A stretch of 64,000 bases of DNA from Maritimibacter sp. (GTDB lineage: Bacteria; Pseudomonadota; Alphaproteobacteria; Rhodobacterales; Rhodobacteraceae). The notes beneath the pieces are model-generated. The model did not search any database, was not told where the DNA came from, and was given only the letters and a program-made list of their open reading frames with translations. How positions within the stretch are numbered: the stretch's first letter is position 1; each line of letters starts with the position of its first letter. The DNA lies in contig NZVC01000011.1 of the NCBI GenBank assembly GCA_002701395.1, forward strand, positions 1 through 64,000, given 5' to 3'. This document shows positions 46,535-56,364 of the stretch, piece after piece. A program made the position numbers and the translations under genes.

Positions 46535-47113
46535 TTAGCGACAGCCGCGCAGCTGGACCTCGTACATGATCGCACGCTCTTGCACGCTGTCGGCATAGCG
46601 CATCAGCCACGGCTTGGCGCGGAAGCTGCCGCGCGCATAGCCAGCCTGCCCTTCGTGATAGGCAAGGTACTGGTTCCGGGCATCCAGCTTCGAGATGCCC
46701 AGCCGACGCTCGGTATTGGTCATGTACCAGCCGATGAAGTCGGTCGCGTCGCGGATGTCGTCCCGCTGCGCCCTGCGCCGCCCCTCGGCGGCAAGGTATT
46801 CGTCCCACGTCCCGTCCAGCGCCTGGCTGTAGCCATAGGCCGAACTCAGCCGGCCCATCGGGATGACGCCCAGCGCGAATTTCAACGGCGTGCGTGCGTC
46901 GCCCTCGAATTTCGACTCGTGGTAAATCGTCGACATCTGGACGTGCACGGGCACGCCCCATTTACGCTCCGCCCGGCGGAACGCGCGTTTGAAGTCCGGA
47001 CGCTCTGCGAGAATCGCGCAAGCGTTGTCCAGGTTTCGCGGCGGCTCGACGCTGCCACCGCCGCAGGACGCGACGAAGGCCAGCAAAATCAATGCGCGAA
47101 GGGTCCTGCTCAT
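46535..47113 (-). CDS. Lytic transglycosylase lipoprotein (SLT fold)
   Basis: The ATG at 47113 starts a lipoprotein signal (ALILLAFVASC) with lipidation at Cys17. The mature ~175 residues have the lysozyme-like fold of lytic transglycosylases: catalytic Glu in MSTIYHESKFEG, then GRLSSAYGYSQALDGTWDEY and NTERRLGISKLDARNQYLAY with YHEGQAGYARGS. It would cut peptidoglycan glycan strands at the outer membrane. It is convergent with lolA. Confidence 0.86.
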   Translation of the reverse strand: MSRTLRALILLAFVASCGGGSVEPPRNLDNACAILAERPDFKRAFRRAERKWGVPVHVQMSTIYHESKFEGDARTPLKFALGVIPMGRLSSAYGYSQALDGTWDEYLAAEGRRRAQRDDIRDATDFIGWYMTNTERRLGISKLDARNQYLAYHEGQAGYARGSFRAKPWLMRYADSVQERAIMYEVQLRGCR

Positions 47114-47343
47114 ATGCCCCTCTTGTGTTCTTTTGCCTGTGGAGACTAAAGTAAAAGCCACGCGCACGAAACGAAATTTTCTTTTCCAGCCCTTCACGAA
47201 TTCGTCCCCGTGGCGAGAATTGCGCAGGCCGACGAAACCACTGTCGGACCTGACCCTACAAACTGTTTCCCCGAATTTACGGGCGGTTGCATGGACGCAG
47301 GGCTTCGACTCCGGTAAGAATCTGGCGAAACGGGGGCAAAACT

Positions 47344-47670
47344 ATGTTCAAATCGCGTGCCAAGTATTCGTTGGGCCAGGTCGTCCGCCACAAGAAGCAC
47401 CCGTTCCGGGGTGTCGTCTTCGACGTGGACGCCATGTTCGCCAACACCGAGGAATGGTACCGCGCGATCCCCGAGGACAGCCGTCCGTCGAAAGAGCAAC
47501 CTTTCTACCACCTGTTGGCCGAGAACGAGAACAGCTATTACGTGGCCTACGTCTCGGAGCAGAACCTTGTCGCCGATTATTCCGGCGAACCCGTGGACCA
47601 TCCCGACCTGCCCGACCTGTTCGGCGATTTCGAGGATGGCCACTATCCGCTGCAGGTGCAGCTGAACTGA
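47344..47670 (+). CDS. hspQ: Heat shock protein HspQ
   Basis: HspQ (YccV) is a small heat-shock protein that promotes degradation of some proteins and binds hemimethylated DNA in Enterobacteria. The 108-residue product matches closely: KYSLGQVVRHKKHPFRGVVF, FYHLLAENENSYYVAYVSEQ, and NLVADYSGEP. The ATG at 47344 is the family start. Upstream lies ~230 bases without genes; a heat-shock promoter would be expected there but was not clear to me. Confidence 0.93.
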   Translation: MFKSRAKYSLGQVVRHKKHPFRGVVFDVDAMFANTEEWYRAIPEDSRPSKEQPFYHLLAENENSYYVAYVSEQNLVADYSGEPVDHPDLPDLFGDFEDGHYPLQVQLN

Positions 47671-47688
47671 CCCCCCGGGTCTTCTTCC

Positions 47689-48348
47689 CTAGAACGGTAC
47701 CTTGGCCTTGAAGGTCACGCCGACCCCGCCGTCGGGGTGGCGCAGCCGCAGGCTTTCCGAATGCAGCATCAGGCGCGGGAACGCGCGTGCCGGGCCTTCG
47801 GAATAGAACGGATCGCCAAGGATCGGGTGGCCCAGCGCCTTCATGTGAACCCGCAATTGGTGACTACGGCCGGTGCGCGGCATCAGGCGCACGCGCGTGG
47901 TGTCCGCGCCATCCGCTTTCTCTAGCCGCATGACGCGCCATTCCGTTTGCGCGGGCTTTCCGTTCTCGTGATCGACCATCTGTAGCGGGCGGTTCGGCCA
48001 GTCGACGATCAGCGGCAGGTCCACCTCTCCCTTCGCTGGCTCCAGCTTTCCCCACACACGCGCGACATAGGTCTTCTTCGTCTGCCGCTTCTCGAACTGC
48101 AGCCCAAGATGCCGCTGGGCAGACGGGGTCAGTGCGAAGACCATGCCCCCCGACGTGTCCCGGTCCAGCCGGTGCACCAACAGCGCCTCTGGGAAGGCGA
48201 TTTGTACCCGCGACAGCAGGCAATCCGACAGATGCTCGCCCTTGCCGGGGACCGACAGCAGGCCCGAAGGCTTGTCGACCACGAGGATCTCGTGATCGGC
48301 GTGGATCACCTCCAGCGGGGTGTCGGGCGGATCGTAGACATCGGACAT
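47689..48348 (-). CDS. RluA-family pseudouridine synthase
   Basis: The enzyme makes pseudouridine in rRNA or tRNA. The start MSDVYDPPDTPLEVIHADHE at 48348 is used, giving 219 residues. The catalytic Asp is in VHRLDRDTSGGMVFAL, with KPSGLLSVPGKG before and RTGRSHQLRVHM after. The lack of an S4 domain and the short length fit RluA itself (23S U746 and tRNA U32). It is convergent with hspQ, 18 bases apart. Confidence 0.9.
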   Translation of the reverse strand: MSDVYDPPDTPLEVIHADHEILVVDKPSGLLSVPGKGEHLSDCLLSRVQIAFPEALLVHRLDRDTSGGMVFALTPSAQRHLGLQFEKRQTKKTYVARVWGKLEPAKGEVDLPLIVDWPNRPLQMVDHENGKPAQTEWRVMRLEKADGADTTRVRLMPRTGRSHQLRVHMKALGHPILGDPFYSEGPARAFPRLMLHSESLRLRHPDGGVGVTFKAKVPF

Positions 48349-48398
48349 GCCGCGCGGCCTAGCCCTGCCGGACGCGGGGCGCAAGGGCAGCGCGGGTC

Positions 48399-48863
48399 TC
48401 AGGCGACGCCGGGCCGCTGGAAGACCGACGTCAGGATGGCTTCCAGCGCGGCGGCGTCGTCCTCGTCGAAGGCGGCGGGGCGGTCGCTGTCGATGTCCAG
48501 CACCGCGATCAGGTCGCCATCGCCGTTGCGCACCGGCAGGACGATCTCGGACCGGGTCGACGAGGCACAGGCGATGTGGCCGGGGAACGCGTCGACATCG
48601 GGCACAAGCTGCGTTTCGCCGGTACGCGCCGCCGCGCCGCAGACGCCGCGCGCAAAGGGGATCACAAGGCAGCCGTGGCCACCTTGGTAGGGACCGATCT
48701 TCAGCATTTCAGGCCCCGTGACGCGGTAGAAGCCGGTCCAGTCGAACCGGTCATCGGCGTGGTGCAATTCGCACGTAACGGTCGCCATCAGGGCAACCGC
48801 ATCGATCTCGCCCTCGGTCAGCGAGCCGATGGTGCGGGCGATGGCGGGATAGTCGATGCGCAT
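48399..48863 (-). CDS. msrC: Free methionine-(R)-sulfoxide reductase (GAF)
   Basis: The 154-residue GAF-domain protein reduces free Met-R-sulfoxide. The redox Cys are visible in RGVCGAAARTGE and FPGHIACASSTRSEIVLP; the latter is the family signature. CACGGAGC precedes the ATG at 48863. A much longer frame on this strand runs on upstream but lacks protein-like sequence. It is alone, divergent from the STAS gene. Confidence 0.9.
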   Translation of the reverse strand: MRIDYPAIARTIGSLTEGEIDAVALMATVTCELHHADDRFDWTGFYRVTGPEMLKIGPYQGGHGCLVIPFARGVCGAAARTGETQLVPDVDAFPGHIACASSTRSEIVLPVRNGDGDLIAVLDIDSDRPAAFDEDDAAALEAILTSVFQRPGVA

Positions 48864-49001
48864 GGCGGGCTCCGTGTTCGATGCCGTCTGGGGCGGTGTC
48901 CGTCCCAGATATTCATGGCACACCCCAGCGTCCAGAGCGGCGGTCACCGGATGGTAACCATTGCGCCCTAGCCTGCCCATGACCGAGCGATGGAGGAACC
49001 G

Positions 49002-49346
49002 ATGCAGCTGGAAGCCGAGGACCGGGATGGTGTCCGGATCGTGCGGGCGACGCAGCCACGGCTGGACGCGGTGGTCGCGGTGCAGTTCAAGGATGCGTTC
49101 CGCGATGTGACGGCCGACGCGCAGAACCGTGTCGTGCTGGATATGTCGGCGGTGGAGTTCCTTGATTCCTCTGGTCTTGGCGCCATCGTCGCCGCGATGA
49201 AACACCTTGCCCCCGACAGGCGGCTGGAACTGGCCGGTTTGGGGCCGATCGTGACCAAGGTGTTCAGCCTGACGCGAATGGACACCGTCTTTGCGATCCA
49301 TGCCGATGTTGAACAGGCCTTGGCCGCGCCGGCCGATGCCCCCTGA
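49002..49346 (+). CDS. STAS-domain anti-anti-sigma factor
   Basis: The ~114-residue product is a single STAS domain of the SpoIIAA/RsbV kind. The phosphorylatable Ser lies in VEFLDSSGLGAIVAAM. The ATG at 49002 has GGAGG five bases upstream. It overlaps the next gene by 11 bases and should be its binding partner in a partner-switching module. No sigma factor or PP2C phosphatase is adjacent. Confidence 0.9.
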   Translation: MQLEAEDRDGVRIVRATQPRLDAVVAVQFKDAFRDVTADAQNRVVLDMSAVEFLDSSGLGAIVAAMKHLAPDRRLELAGLGPIVTKVFSLTRMDTVFAIHADVEQALAAPADAP

Positions 49347-49812
49347 CCCCCCTGCGGCGCACAAGGACGGCGGCGAGGCAGGCGCCGTCCCGCGTGGGGC
49401 CGTGCAACTGCCCGCGACATTAGCCGATGTGCGCCGCACGTTGGCCGGGCTGACCGACAGGTGGCGCGCCTGCGGAATCCCGCCGGACCTTGCGGACCGT
49501 GCAGAACTGGTGCTGGCGGAAGTGCTGAACAACGTGGTGGAACACGCGGTGCGCGGCCACCAGAACGCCCGCATCACGGTGGAATGGGATCAGCGACCCG
49601 GCGGCCTTGATCTGCGGGTGACCGACACGGGAAAGCCGATGCCGGGCGGCGACGCCCCCGCCGGCGACCTGCCCGAGCGACCGGATCCGGCCACCGCCCC
49701 GTCCGAAGGCGGCTACGGCTGGTTCCTGATCCGAAGCTTGGCGAAAGACTTGTCCTATCGGCGCGTGGACGGGGTGAACGAACTGCGGATCAGCCTTGGG
49801 ACAAACCCCTGA
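49336..49812 (+). CDS. Anti-sigma regulatory kinase (RsbW/HATPase)
   Basis: The ~158-residue product has the GHKL ATPase motifs: N-box ELVLAEVLNNVVEHAV, G1 LRVTDTGKPMPG and G2 EGGYGWFLIRSL. It should phosphorylate the STAS partner and hold a sigma factor or other target until the STAS protein is dephosphorylated. An ATG at 49336 inside the end of the STAS gene is taken as start. The target and the phosphatase must be elsewhere. Confidence 0.87.
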   Translation: MPPDPPAAHKDGGEAGAVPRGAVQLPATLADVRRTLAGLTDRWRACGIPPDLADRAELVLAEVLNNVVEHAVRGHQNARITVEWDQRPGGLDLRVTDTGKPMPGGDAPAGDLPERPDPATAPSEGGYGWFLIRSLAKDLSYRRVDGVNELRISLGTNP

Positions 49813-50121
49813 CGCTCAGCGCGGCACGCCCCCCAACCGTTTTCAATTCGTAAACGATTGGGGCGAATGCATGGCGACAGTATCGGAATCGCCGCTAAAT
49901 GACCCTGCGGCAGTCACATCGCGGCCCGCAACCGGCGGGATAACGGGGGCATAGCTGAATGGCTAAGCCCGGCAGGGTGCGCACCATTGCCCCCACCCAG
50001 TGTGCCCTGTCGGGACCGTTCAGACACTGCCCTTACTCCGGGCAGCCCGGCCCACGGTTTCCGGTTCCAGACCTGCGCACGACGCAGTAGGCTTCCGCCA
50101 AAATCCGGAAAGGCCCCCAGC
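49813..50121 (+). promoter_or_regulatory. Structured leader of ggt with alternative hairpins
   Basis: The 309-base gap holds a tRNA-like hairpin (49945-49994), then CAGTGT/ACACTG (49998-50003 with 50024-50029) which shares three bases with CTGCCC/GGGCAG (50027-50032 with 50040-50045), so only one can form. TTTCCGG (50058-50064) pairs with CCGGAAA (50105-50111) around a small CTGCG/CGCAG hairpin. The last pairing covers GGAAAGG, the ribosome site eight bases before the ggt ATG. The layout is that of a regulatory leader or riboswitch. Confidence 0.45.
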
Positions 50122-51717
<1,596 letters not shown>

Positions 51718-51727
51718 GGAGACGACC

Positions 51728-52123
51728 ATGCCGATCCGCCCCGTGAAGGACCTTGTCGCCGAGGCGAAGGCGCGCATCACGACCCTGTCCCCCGCAGAGG
51801 CGCAGGCCCGCGCCGACGCGGGAATGGCGTTGCTGGTCGACATCCGGGACATCCGCGAACTGGCCCGCGAAGGGCGCGTGCCCGGCGCGTTCCATGCGCC
51901 GCGCGGAATGCTGGAGTTCTGGATCGACCCAAGCTCGCCCTATCACAAGCCGGAACTGGCGGGCGAACGCACGCTGATCCTGTTCTGCGCCAGCGCGTGG
52001 CGGTCGGCTTTGTCGGCGGATGCGCTTCAATCCTACGGCATGACCAATGTCGCCGAGATCGCCGGCGGCTTCTCGGCATGGCGCGACGCCGGCCTGCCGG
52101 TGGACCGCGACGACGCGGTTTGA
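51728..52123 (+). CDS. Rhodanese-domain protein
   Basis: A single rhodanese domain of 131 residues that moves sulfane sulfur. The active-site loop is FCASAWRSALSADAL, with Cys as nucleophile, and LLVDIRDIRELAREGRVPGA gives the CH2A-type strand. It starts 10 bases after ggt, with GGAGACGACC ahead of the ATG. Glutathione persulfide handling would link it to the neighbour, but this is an inference. Confidence 0.9.
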   Translation: MPIRPVKDLVAEAKARITTLSPAEAQARADAGMALLVDIRDIRELAREGRVPGAFHAPRGMLEFWIDPSSPYHKPELAGERTLILFCASAWRSALSADALQSYGMTNVAEIAGGFSAWRDAGLPVDRDDAV

Positions 52124-52242
52124 CATGCGACAGTTGGGCGCCACATCGCCCAAACAGACTGGATGCGGCAGCGCGGCGCCTTGCGTATGCCCCGGAATTG
52201 GCGCTTACTTTCAGCAGACGCGCAGTCGATGGAGGATGAGAA

Positions 52243-53274
52243 ATGGCCAGTGACGATCTAGAGAATGCCAGTCGTCCCCTGACCTTGCGCGACGTGTCAG
52301 AGGCGTCGGGCGTCAGCGAGATGACCGTCAGCCGCGTATTGCGCAACCGCGGCGACGTCTCTGCCGCCACGCGCGAGAAGGTGCTGGAAGCAGCGCGCGC
52401 GCTTGGTTACGTGCCCAACAAGATCGCCGGGGCGCTGGCGTCGCAGCGCGTCAACCTTGTCGCGGTCATCGTGCCCTCGCTTCAGAACCTCGTCTTTCCA
52501 GAGGTGCTGGCCGGCATCTCGGAAGTTCTGGACCAGACTCATTTCCAGCCGGTCTATGGCGTCACCAACTACAAGCCCGAGCGTGAAGAGAAGGTGCTGT
52601 ACGAGATGCTGTCGTGGCGTCCGTCCGGCGTGATCATCGCGGGGCTGGAACATTCCGACGCCAGCCGCGCGATGCTGAAATCCGCGGGCATCCCGATTGT
52701 CGAGATCATGGACACCGATGGCGAGCCCATCGACTCGGTCGTCGGCATCTCTCACCGCCGCGCCGGACGCGAGATGGCGCAGGCCATCGTAAAGCAGGGC
52801 TATCGCAAGATCGGCTTCCTCGGGACCAAGATGCCTCTGGACCACCGGGCCCGCAAACGGTTCGAGGGCTTCACGCAGGCGCTGGCCAAGGAAGGCATCG
52901 AGATTCACGACCGCGAGTTCTACGAAGGCGGATCGGCGCTTTTGAAGGGGCGCGAGATGACCGAGACGATCCTGAAGCGGTCGCCCGATCTGGAATTCCT
53001 GTATTATTCGAACGACATGATCGCCGCCGGCGGCTTGCTGTACTGTCTGGACAACGACATCGACGTTCCGGGCCGGGTCGGACTGGCGGGGTTCAACGGC
53101 GTCGAATTGCTGGAAGGTCTGCCGGTGAAGCTGGCCACGATGGACGCCTGCCGCGCCGAAATCGGCCGCGAGGCGGCCCGCATCATCGCCCGCCGTGCCA
53201 GCGGCGAAGAGGGCGGTGGCGAGAAGGTCGTGCTGACGCCGACGATCGATCTGGGCGCGACACTCAAACGCTGA
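52243..53274 (+). CDS. LacI-family transcriptional regulator (CceR/GntR-like)
   Basis: A 343-residue repressor-type protein. The HTH reads TLRDVSEASGVSEMTVSRVL at ~14-33, followed by the hinge helix region KIAGALASQRVN and a sugar-binding-protein-like effector domain (VAVIVPSLQNLVFPEVLAGI). GGAGGATGAG precedes the ATG. The HTH is of the type that binds palindromes centred on GCGC. It may therefore act on the twin sites upstream of pckA, as CceR/PckR regulators do in relatives; identity with CceR is not proven. Confidence 0.9.
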   Translation: MASDDLENASRPLTLRDVSEASGVSEMTVSRVLRNRGDVSAATREKVLEAARALGYVPNKIAGALASQRVNLVAVIVPSLQNLVFPEVLAGISEVLDQTHFQPVYGVTNYKPEREEKVLYEMLSWRPSGVIIAGLEHSDASRAMLKSAGIPIVEIMDTDGEPIDSVVGISHRRAGREMAQAIVKQGYRKIGFLGTKMPLDHRARKRFEGFTQALAKEGIEIHDREFYEGGSALLKGREMTETILKRSPDLEFLYYSNDMIAAGGLLYCLDNDIDVPGRVGLAGFNGVELLEGLPVKLATMDACRAEIGREAARIIARRASGEEGGGEKVVLTPTIDLGATLKR

Positions 53275-53379
53275 CCCGCGCGGCGCGCCGCGCACGACCG
53301 GCGTGCACAGTGGACAACCTTGCGTCCAGCCTGTTAATGCCCCGCGACAGCGCGCGGTCACAGCAGTTCGGGGCCTATC

Positions 53380-54099
53380 ATGCCGGCGGTTTCGGTCGTC
53401 ATTCCCATGAAGAACGAAGAGGGCAACATCGGCCCTCTGGTCACGGCCATTTCGGCCGCCTGTTCCGTGCTGCCCGATTACGAGATCATCGTGGTCGACG
53501 ACGGGTCGACCGACGCCACCGCGGACCGCGCGAAAGAATTGATGGCCGACCATCCGGTTCGCCTGTTGCAGCACGCCACGTCCGGCGGGCAAAGCGCGGC
53601 GGTTCATTCCGGGGTTTTGGCGGCCCGGTCGCCGATCGTGTGCACGCTGGACGGCGACGGCCAGAACCCGCCCGAAGAACTTGCCAAGCTCTGGGTACCG
53701 CTGATGGAGGACGCCGCCGTCGGGCTTGTGGCCGGGCAGCGAGTCCAGCGGCAGGATACATGGTCCAAGCGCGTGGCGTCGCAACTGGCGAACCGCATCC
53801 GCCGCTGGGCGCTGAAGGACGGTACCCGCGACACCGGCTGCGGTCTGAAAGGCTTTCGGCGCGAGGCGTTCCTGCGCCTTCCCTACTTCGACCACATGCA
53901 CCGCTATCTTCCGGCGCTGTTCACACGCGACGGCTGGGACATCCGGCTGGTTGACGTCGCGCACCGGGAACGACAATCGGGCACATCGAACTATAGTAAC
54001 CTTCAGCGTGCGCTGGTCGGGATCTACGACCTGATCGGGGTCGCTTGGCTGATCCGCCGCCGCAAGAAGGCCGAACCGCAAGAGGCAACGCGCCCATGA
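53380..54099 (+). CDS. Family 2 glycosyltransferase, dolichol-phosphate-mannose synthase-like
   Basis: The 239-residue protein has a GT2 catalytic domain: SVVIPMKNEEGNIGPLV, the nucleotide-binding YEIIVVDDGSTDATADRA, and CTLDGDGQNPPEELAKLW. No C-terminal membrane helices are present, as in enzymes that make polyprenyl-phosphate sugars. Its TGA overlaps the ATG of the next gene by four bases. The three following genes probably modify lipid A or another envelope glycan. Confidence 0.9.
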   Translation: MPAVSVVIPMKNEEGNIGPLVTAISAACSVLPDYEIIVVDDGSTDATADRAKELMADHPVRLLQHATSGGQSAAVHSGVLAARSPIVCTLDGDGQNPPEELAKLWVPLMEDAAVGLVAGQRVQRQDTWSKRVASQLANRIRRWALKDGTRDTGCGLKGFRREAFLRLPYFDHMHRYLPALFTRDGWDIRLVDVAHRERQSGTSNYSNLQRALVGIYDLIGVAWLIRRRKKAEPQEATRP

Positions 54100-54410
54100 A
54101 CGAAACGATGCAGACGCTGTTTTCCTGGCTGCACGTCGACACCCTGACAGAGTTCTGGTGGGTGGTCTTCGGGCTGGCCGGGCAGTTGCTGTTCACCTGC
54201 CGGTTCCTTGTCCAATGGATCGCGTCCGAACGCGAACGTCGCTCGGTGATCCCGATCGCGTTCTGGTATTTCTCGCTGGGCGGCGGGCTGGTCCTGTTCA
54301 CCTATGCGCTGTACCGCGCCGATCCCGTGTTCGTGCTGGGCCAGTCGCTGGGCGTCGTGATCTATGCGCGGAACCTGTGGCTGATCCATGCGGAGAAACG
54401 CGGTGTCTGA
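54096..54410 (+). CDS. Lipid-A-biosynthesis N-terminal domain membrane protein
   Basis: The ~104-residue protein has three membrane helices and the LAB_N pattern: VFGLAGQLLFTCRFLVQWIA, then SVIPIAFWYFSLGGG and AEKRGV at the end. Such proteins work with polyprenyl-phosphate glycosyltransferases to modify lipid A. It overlaps both neighbours, so the three genes are co-translated. Confidence 0.88.
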   Translation: MNETMQTLFSWLHVDTLTEFWWVVFGLAGQLLFTCRFLVQWIASERERRSVIPIAFWYFSLGGGLVLFTYALYRADPVFVLGQSLGVVIYARNLWLIHAEKRGV

Positions 54411-55842
54411 CGCCCGCAGGTGGCTGAAGCCCGCCGCGGCGGGGGTCATTGCCATCACCTTTGTGCGCGTTGTCCTTCTGGCGGTGAATGGCACCGACCT
54501 GTTCGTGGACGAGGCGCAATACTGGCTGTGGAGCCAGGAAATGGCGCTTGGCTACTATTCCAAGCCGCCGCTGATTGGCTGGGTGATCGGCCTGTTCACC
54601 GTGTTTTCCGACGCGACCTTCTGGGTCCGTCTGCCCGCGCCGCTGTTCCACGGCGCGACGGCGATGATCCTTGGCGCCATTGCCGACCGGCTGTTCGGCG
54701 CGCGGGCCGCCGTCGTCACCGCGCTGGCCTATGTCACCCTGCCGATGGTCGCGCTGGCGAGCCTGCTGATTAGCACCGACACGATCATGTTCCCCTTCCT
54801 GGCGGGGGCGCTGGCGATGTACCTGCGCGTGCTCGACACACAGGACCGCAAGGCGGCGGCGCTGACCGGGTTGCTGCTGGGGCTGGCGTTCCTTGGGAAA
54901 TACGCGGCGATCTACTATCCGATCTGCGCCGTGCTGGCCGCCGTCGTCTTCCACGAGGCACGCCCCACCCGCCGCAACGTCGGGATTATCATGGGCGTCT
55001 TCGTCCTTGTGATCTCTCCGAACCTGCTGTGGAACCTGCTGAACGGGTTCTCGACGGTCTCTCATACGCTGGACAACGCCGACTGGGTCCGCGATCCGGG
55101 CAGCCGCGCCAGCCTGAACTTCAGCGGCTTGTTCGAGTTCTTCGCGTTGCAGTTCATCGTGTTCGGGCCGGTCCTGTTCGCGGCGCTGCTGATCATCGCC
55201 GCCCGCGCCCGCAAACGGTCGCCCGTCGTGCAGTTCTTGCTGATCTTCGCGCTGCCGATCCTTGCCATCGTCTGCGTGCAGGCGCTTCTTAGCCGCGCTT
55301 ACGCGAACTGGGCCGCCGCCACCTATATCGCGGGCCTGCTGGTCGCGGTGCCGTGGCTGCTGCGCCGTCACCGCGCGTGGCTGGTCGCGTCCTTCGCGAT
55401 CAACGGGTTCTTCTGCGTGCTTCTGCCGGTCGCCAGCGTGATCCCGACCAGCTTCACCTGGAACGGTGAGCAACTTCTATCGCGTTATCTGGGCCGGGCC
55501 GAGATGAGTGAAACCATCATCGACATCGCGGGCGACCTTGGCGTCGATGCCATCGTCGCATCGAACCGCGATATCCTTGCCGACCTGTTCTATACCGGAC
55601 GCGACGCGGGCATTCGCATGTTCGCCGTTCCGCCAGAGGGCCGCGCGCCGCATCACTATGCGCTGAAATACCCGTATCGCGCGGATGGCGGCGACGTGCT
55701 GCTGGTTCTGCCGCGCGGGTCCGAACCGCCCTGCCCTGCCGAAGCGATGGACCTTGCCGAAATGGCCCCTGCGGACGGCGCCTATCGCAACCACCCGCAA
55801 GAGCTGTACCTGCTTCCCGGCCTTTGCATCGCGATGCCCTAA
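54403..55842 (+). CDS. GT39/ArnT-type membrane glycosyltransferase
   Basis: The 479-residue protein (GTG at 54403 after GGAGA; an ATG at 54388 is possible) has about ten membrane helices. The first loop holds the catalytic-type acidic motif DLFVDEAQYWLWSQEM near 30-46, and YYSKPPLIGWVIG follows, as in dolichyl-phosphate-mannose-protein mannosyltransferases and ArnT. It would transfer a sugar from a polyprenyl carrier, made by the GT2 gene, to lipid A or a protein in the periplasm. Confidence 0.87.
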   Translation: MSDARRWLKPAAAGVIAITFVRVVLLAVNGTDLFVDEAQYWLWSQEMALGYYSKPPLIGWVIGLFTVFSDATFWVRLPAPLFHGATAMILGAIADRLFGARAAVVTALAYVTLPMVALASLLISTDTIMFPFLAGALAMYLRVLDTQDRKAAALTGLLLGLAFLGKYAAIYYPICAVLAAVVFHEARPTRRNVGIIMGVFVLVISPNLLWNLLNGFSTVSHTLDNADWVRDPGSRASLNFSGLFEFFALQFIVFGPVLFAALLIIAARARKRSPVVQFLLIFALPILAIVCVQALLSRAYANWAAATYIAGLLVAVPWLLRRHRAWLVASFAINGFFCVLLPVASVIPTSFTWNGEQLLSRYLGRAEMSETIIDIAGDLGVDAIVASNRDILADLFYTGRDAGIRMFAVPPEGRAPHHYALKYPYRADGGDVLLVLPRGSEPPCPAEAMDLAEMAPADGAYRNHPQELYLLPGLCIAMP

Positions 55843-55851
55843 GGCACGCGG

Positions 55852-56250
55852 CTACAGGAAATCCTCTTCGACCTCCGAGACGTCGACGCCCAGTTTTTCC
55901 AGACCGGATTCAAGGTAGTCGGGCAGCATCGGTATCCCCAGCAGGTAGTCCGATGTCGGGCCCGTACGCTCGTCCACGGCGGTCTGCACGGCTTCGTCCC
56001 ATTCCTCGGGCTCGAACGTCTCGCGGCCGATCCACATGATCGCGACAAGCTCGGCCTGCTGGTCCTTGGGCAGGTTCTCGATGAACTCGCGCACCTCGGT
56101 TTCGGTGGCATCGCCGCGGCGCATCTCGAGGATCGAGTCGGAATCGATCGAGTCGCCCGGGCTGTCCCAGCGACCGACCTTCGCGTCCAGCTCGCGGGCG
56201 CGGAAGATCACATGCGCCACGCGGCGCGCGGAAATCTGCATTTCAGCCAT
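55852..56250 (-). CDS. DUF3775 domain protein
   Basis: The 132-residue acidic protein has the DUF3775 region: FIENLPKDQQAELVAIMWIG, then TFEPEEWDEAV and PMLPDYLESGLEKLG. It is small, without membrane segments. The function is unknown. It is convergent with the GT39 gene, ten bases apart. Confidence 0.85.
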   Translation of the reverse strand: MAEMQISARRVAHVIFRARELDAKVGRWDSPGDSIDSDSILEMRRGDATETEVREFIENLPKDQQAELVAIMWIGRETFEPEEWDEAVQTAVDERTGPTSDYLLGIPMLPDYLESGLEKLGVDVSEVEEDFL

Positions 56251-56364
56251 CTCAAGGGCTCCTTTCGTCCGGCCAACACTCGGACAGGTGTCGGGGTTCC
56301 ACCATGATCTGGCGCAAAACGGGGCTTGTCCATCCCCCCGCCCCCCGCACGATTTCGTGCGCGG

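Noticed and set aside
49945-49998. A complete tRNA gene
   Set aside because: There is no anticodon arm or TTCGA T-loop, and the 3' end is ACCC rather than ACCA.
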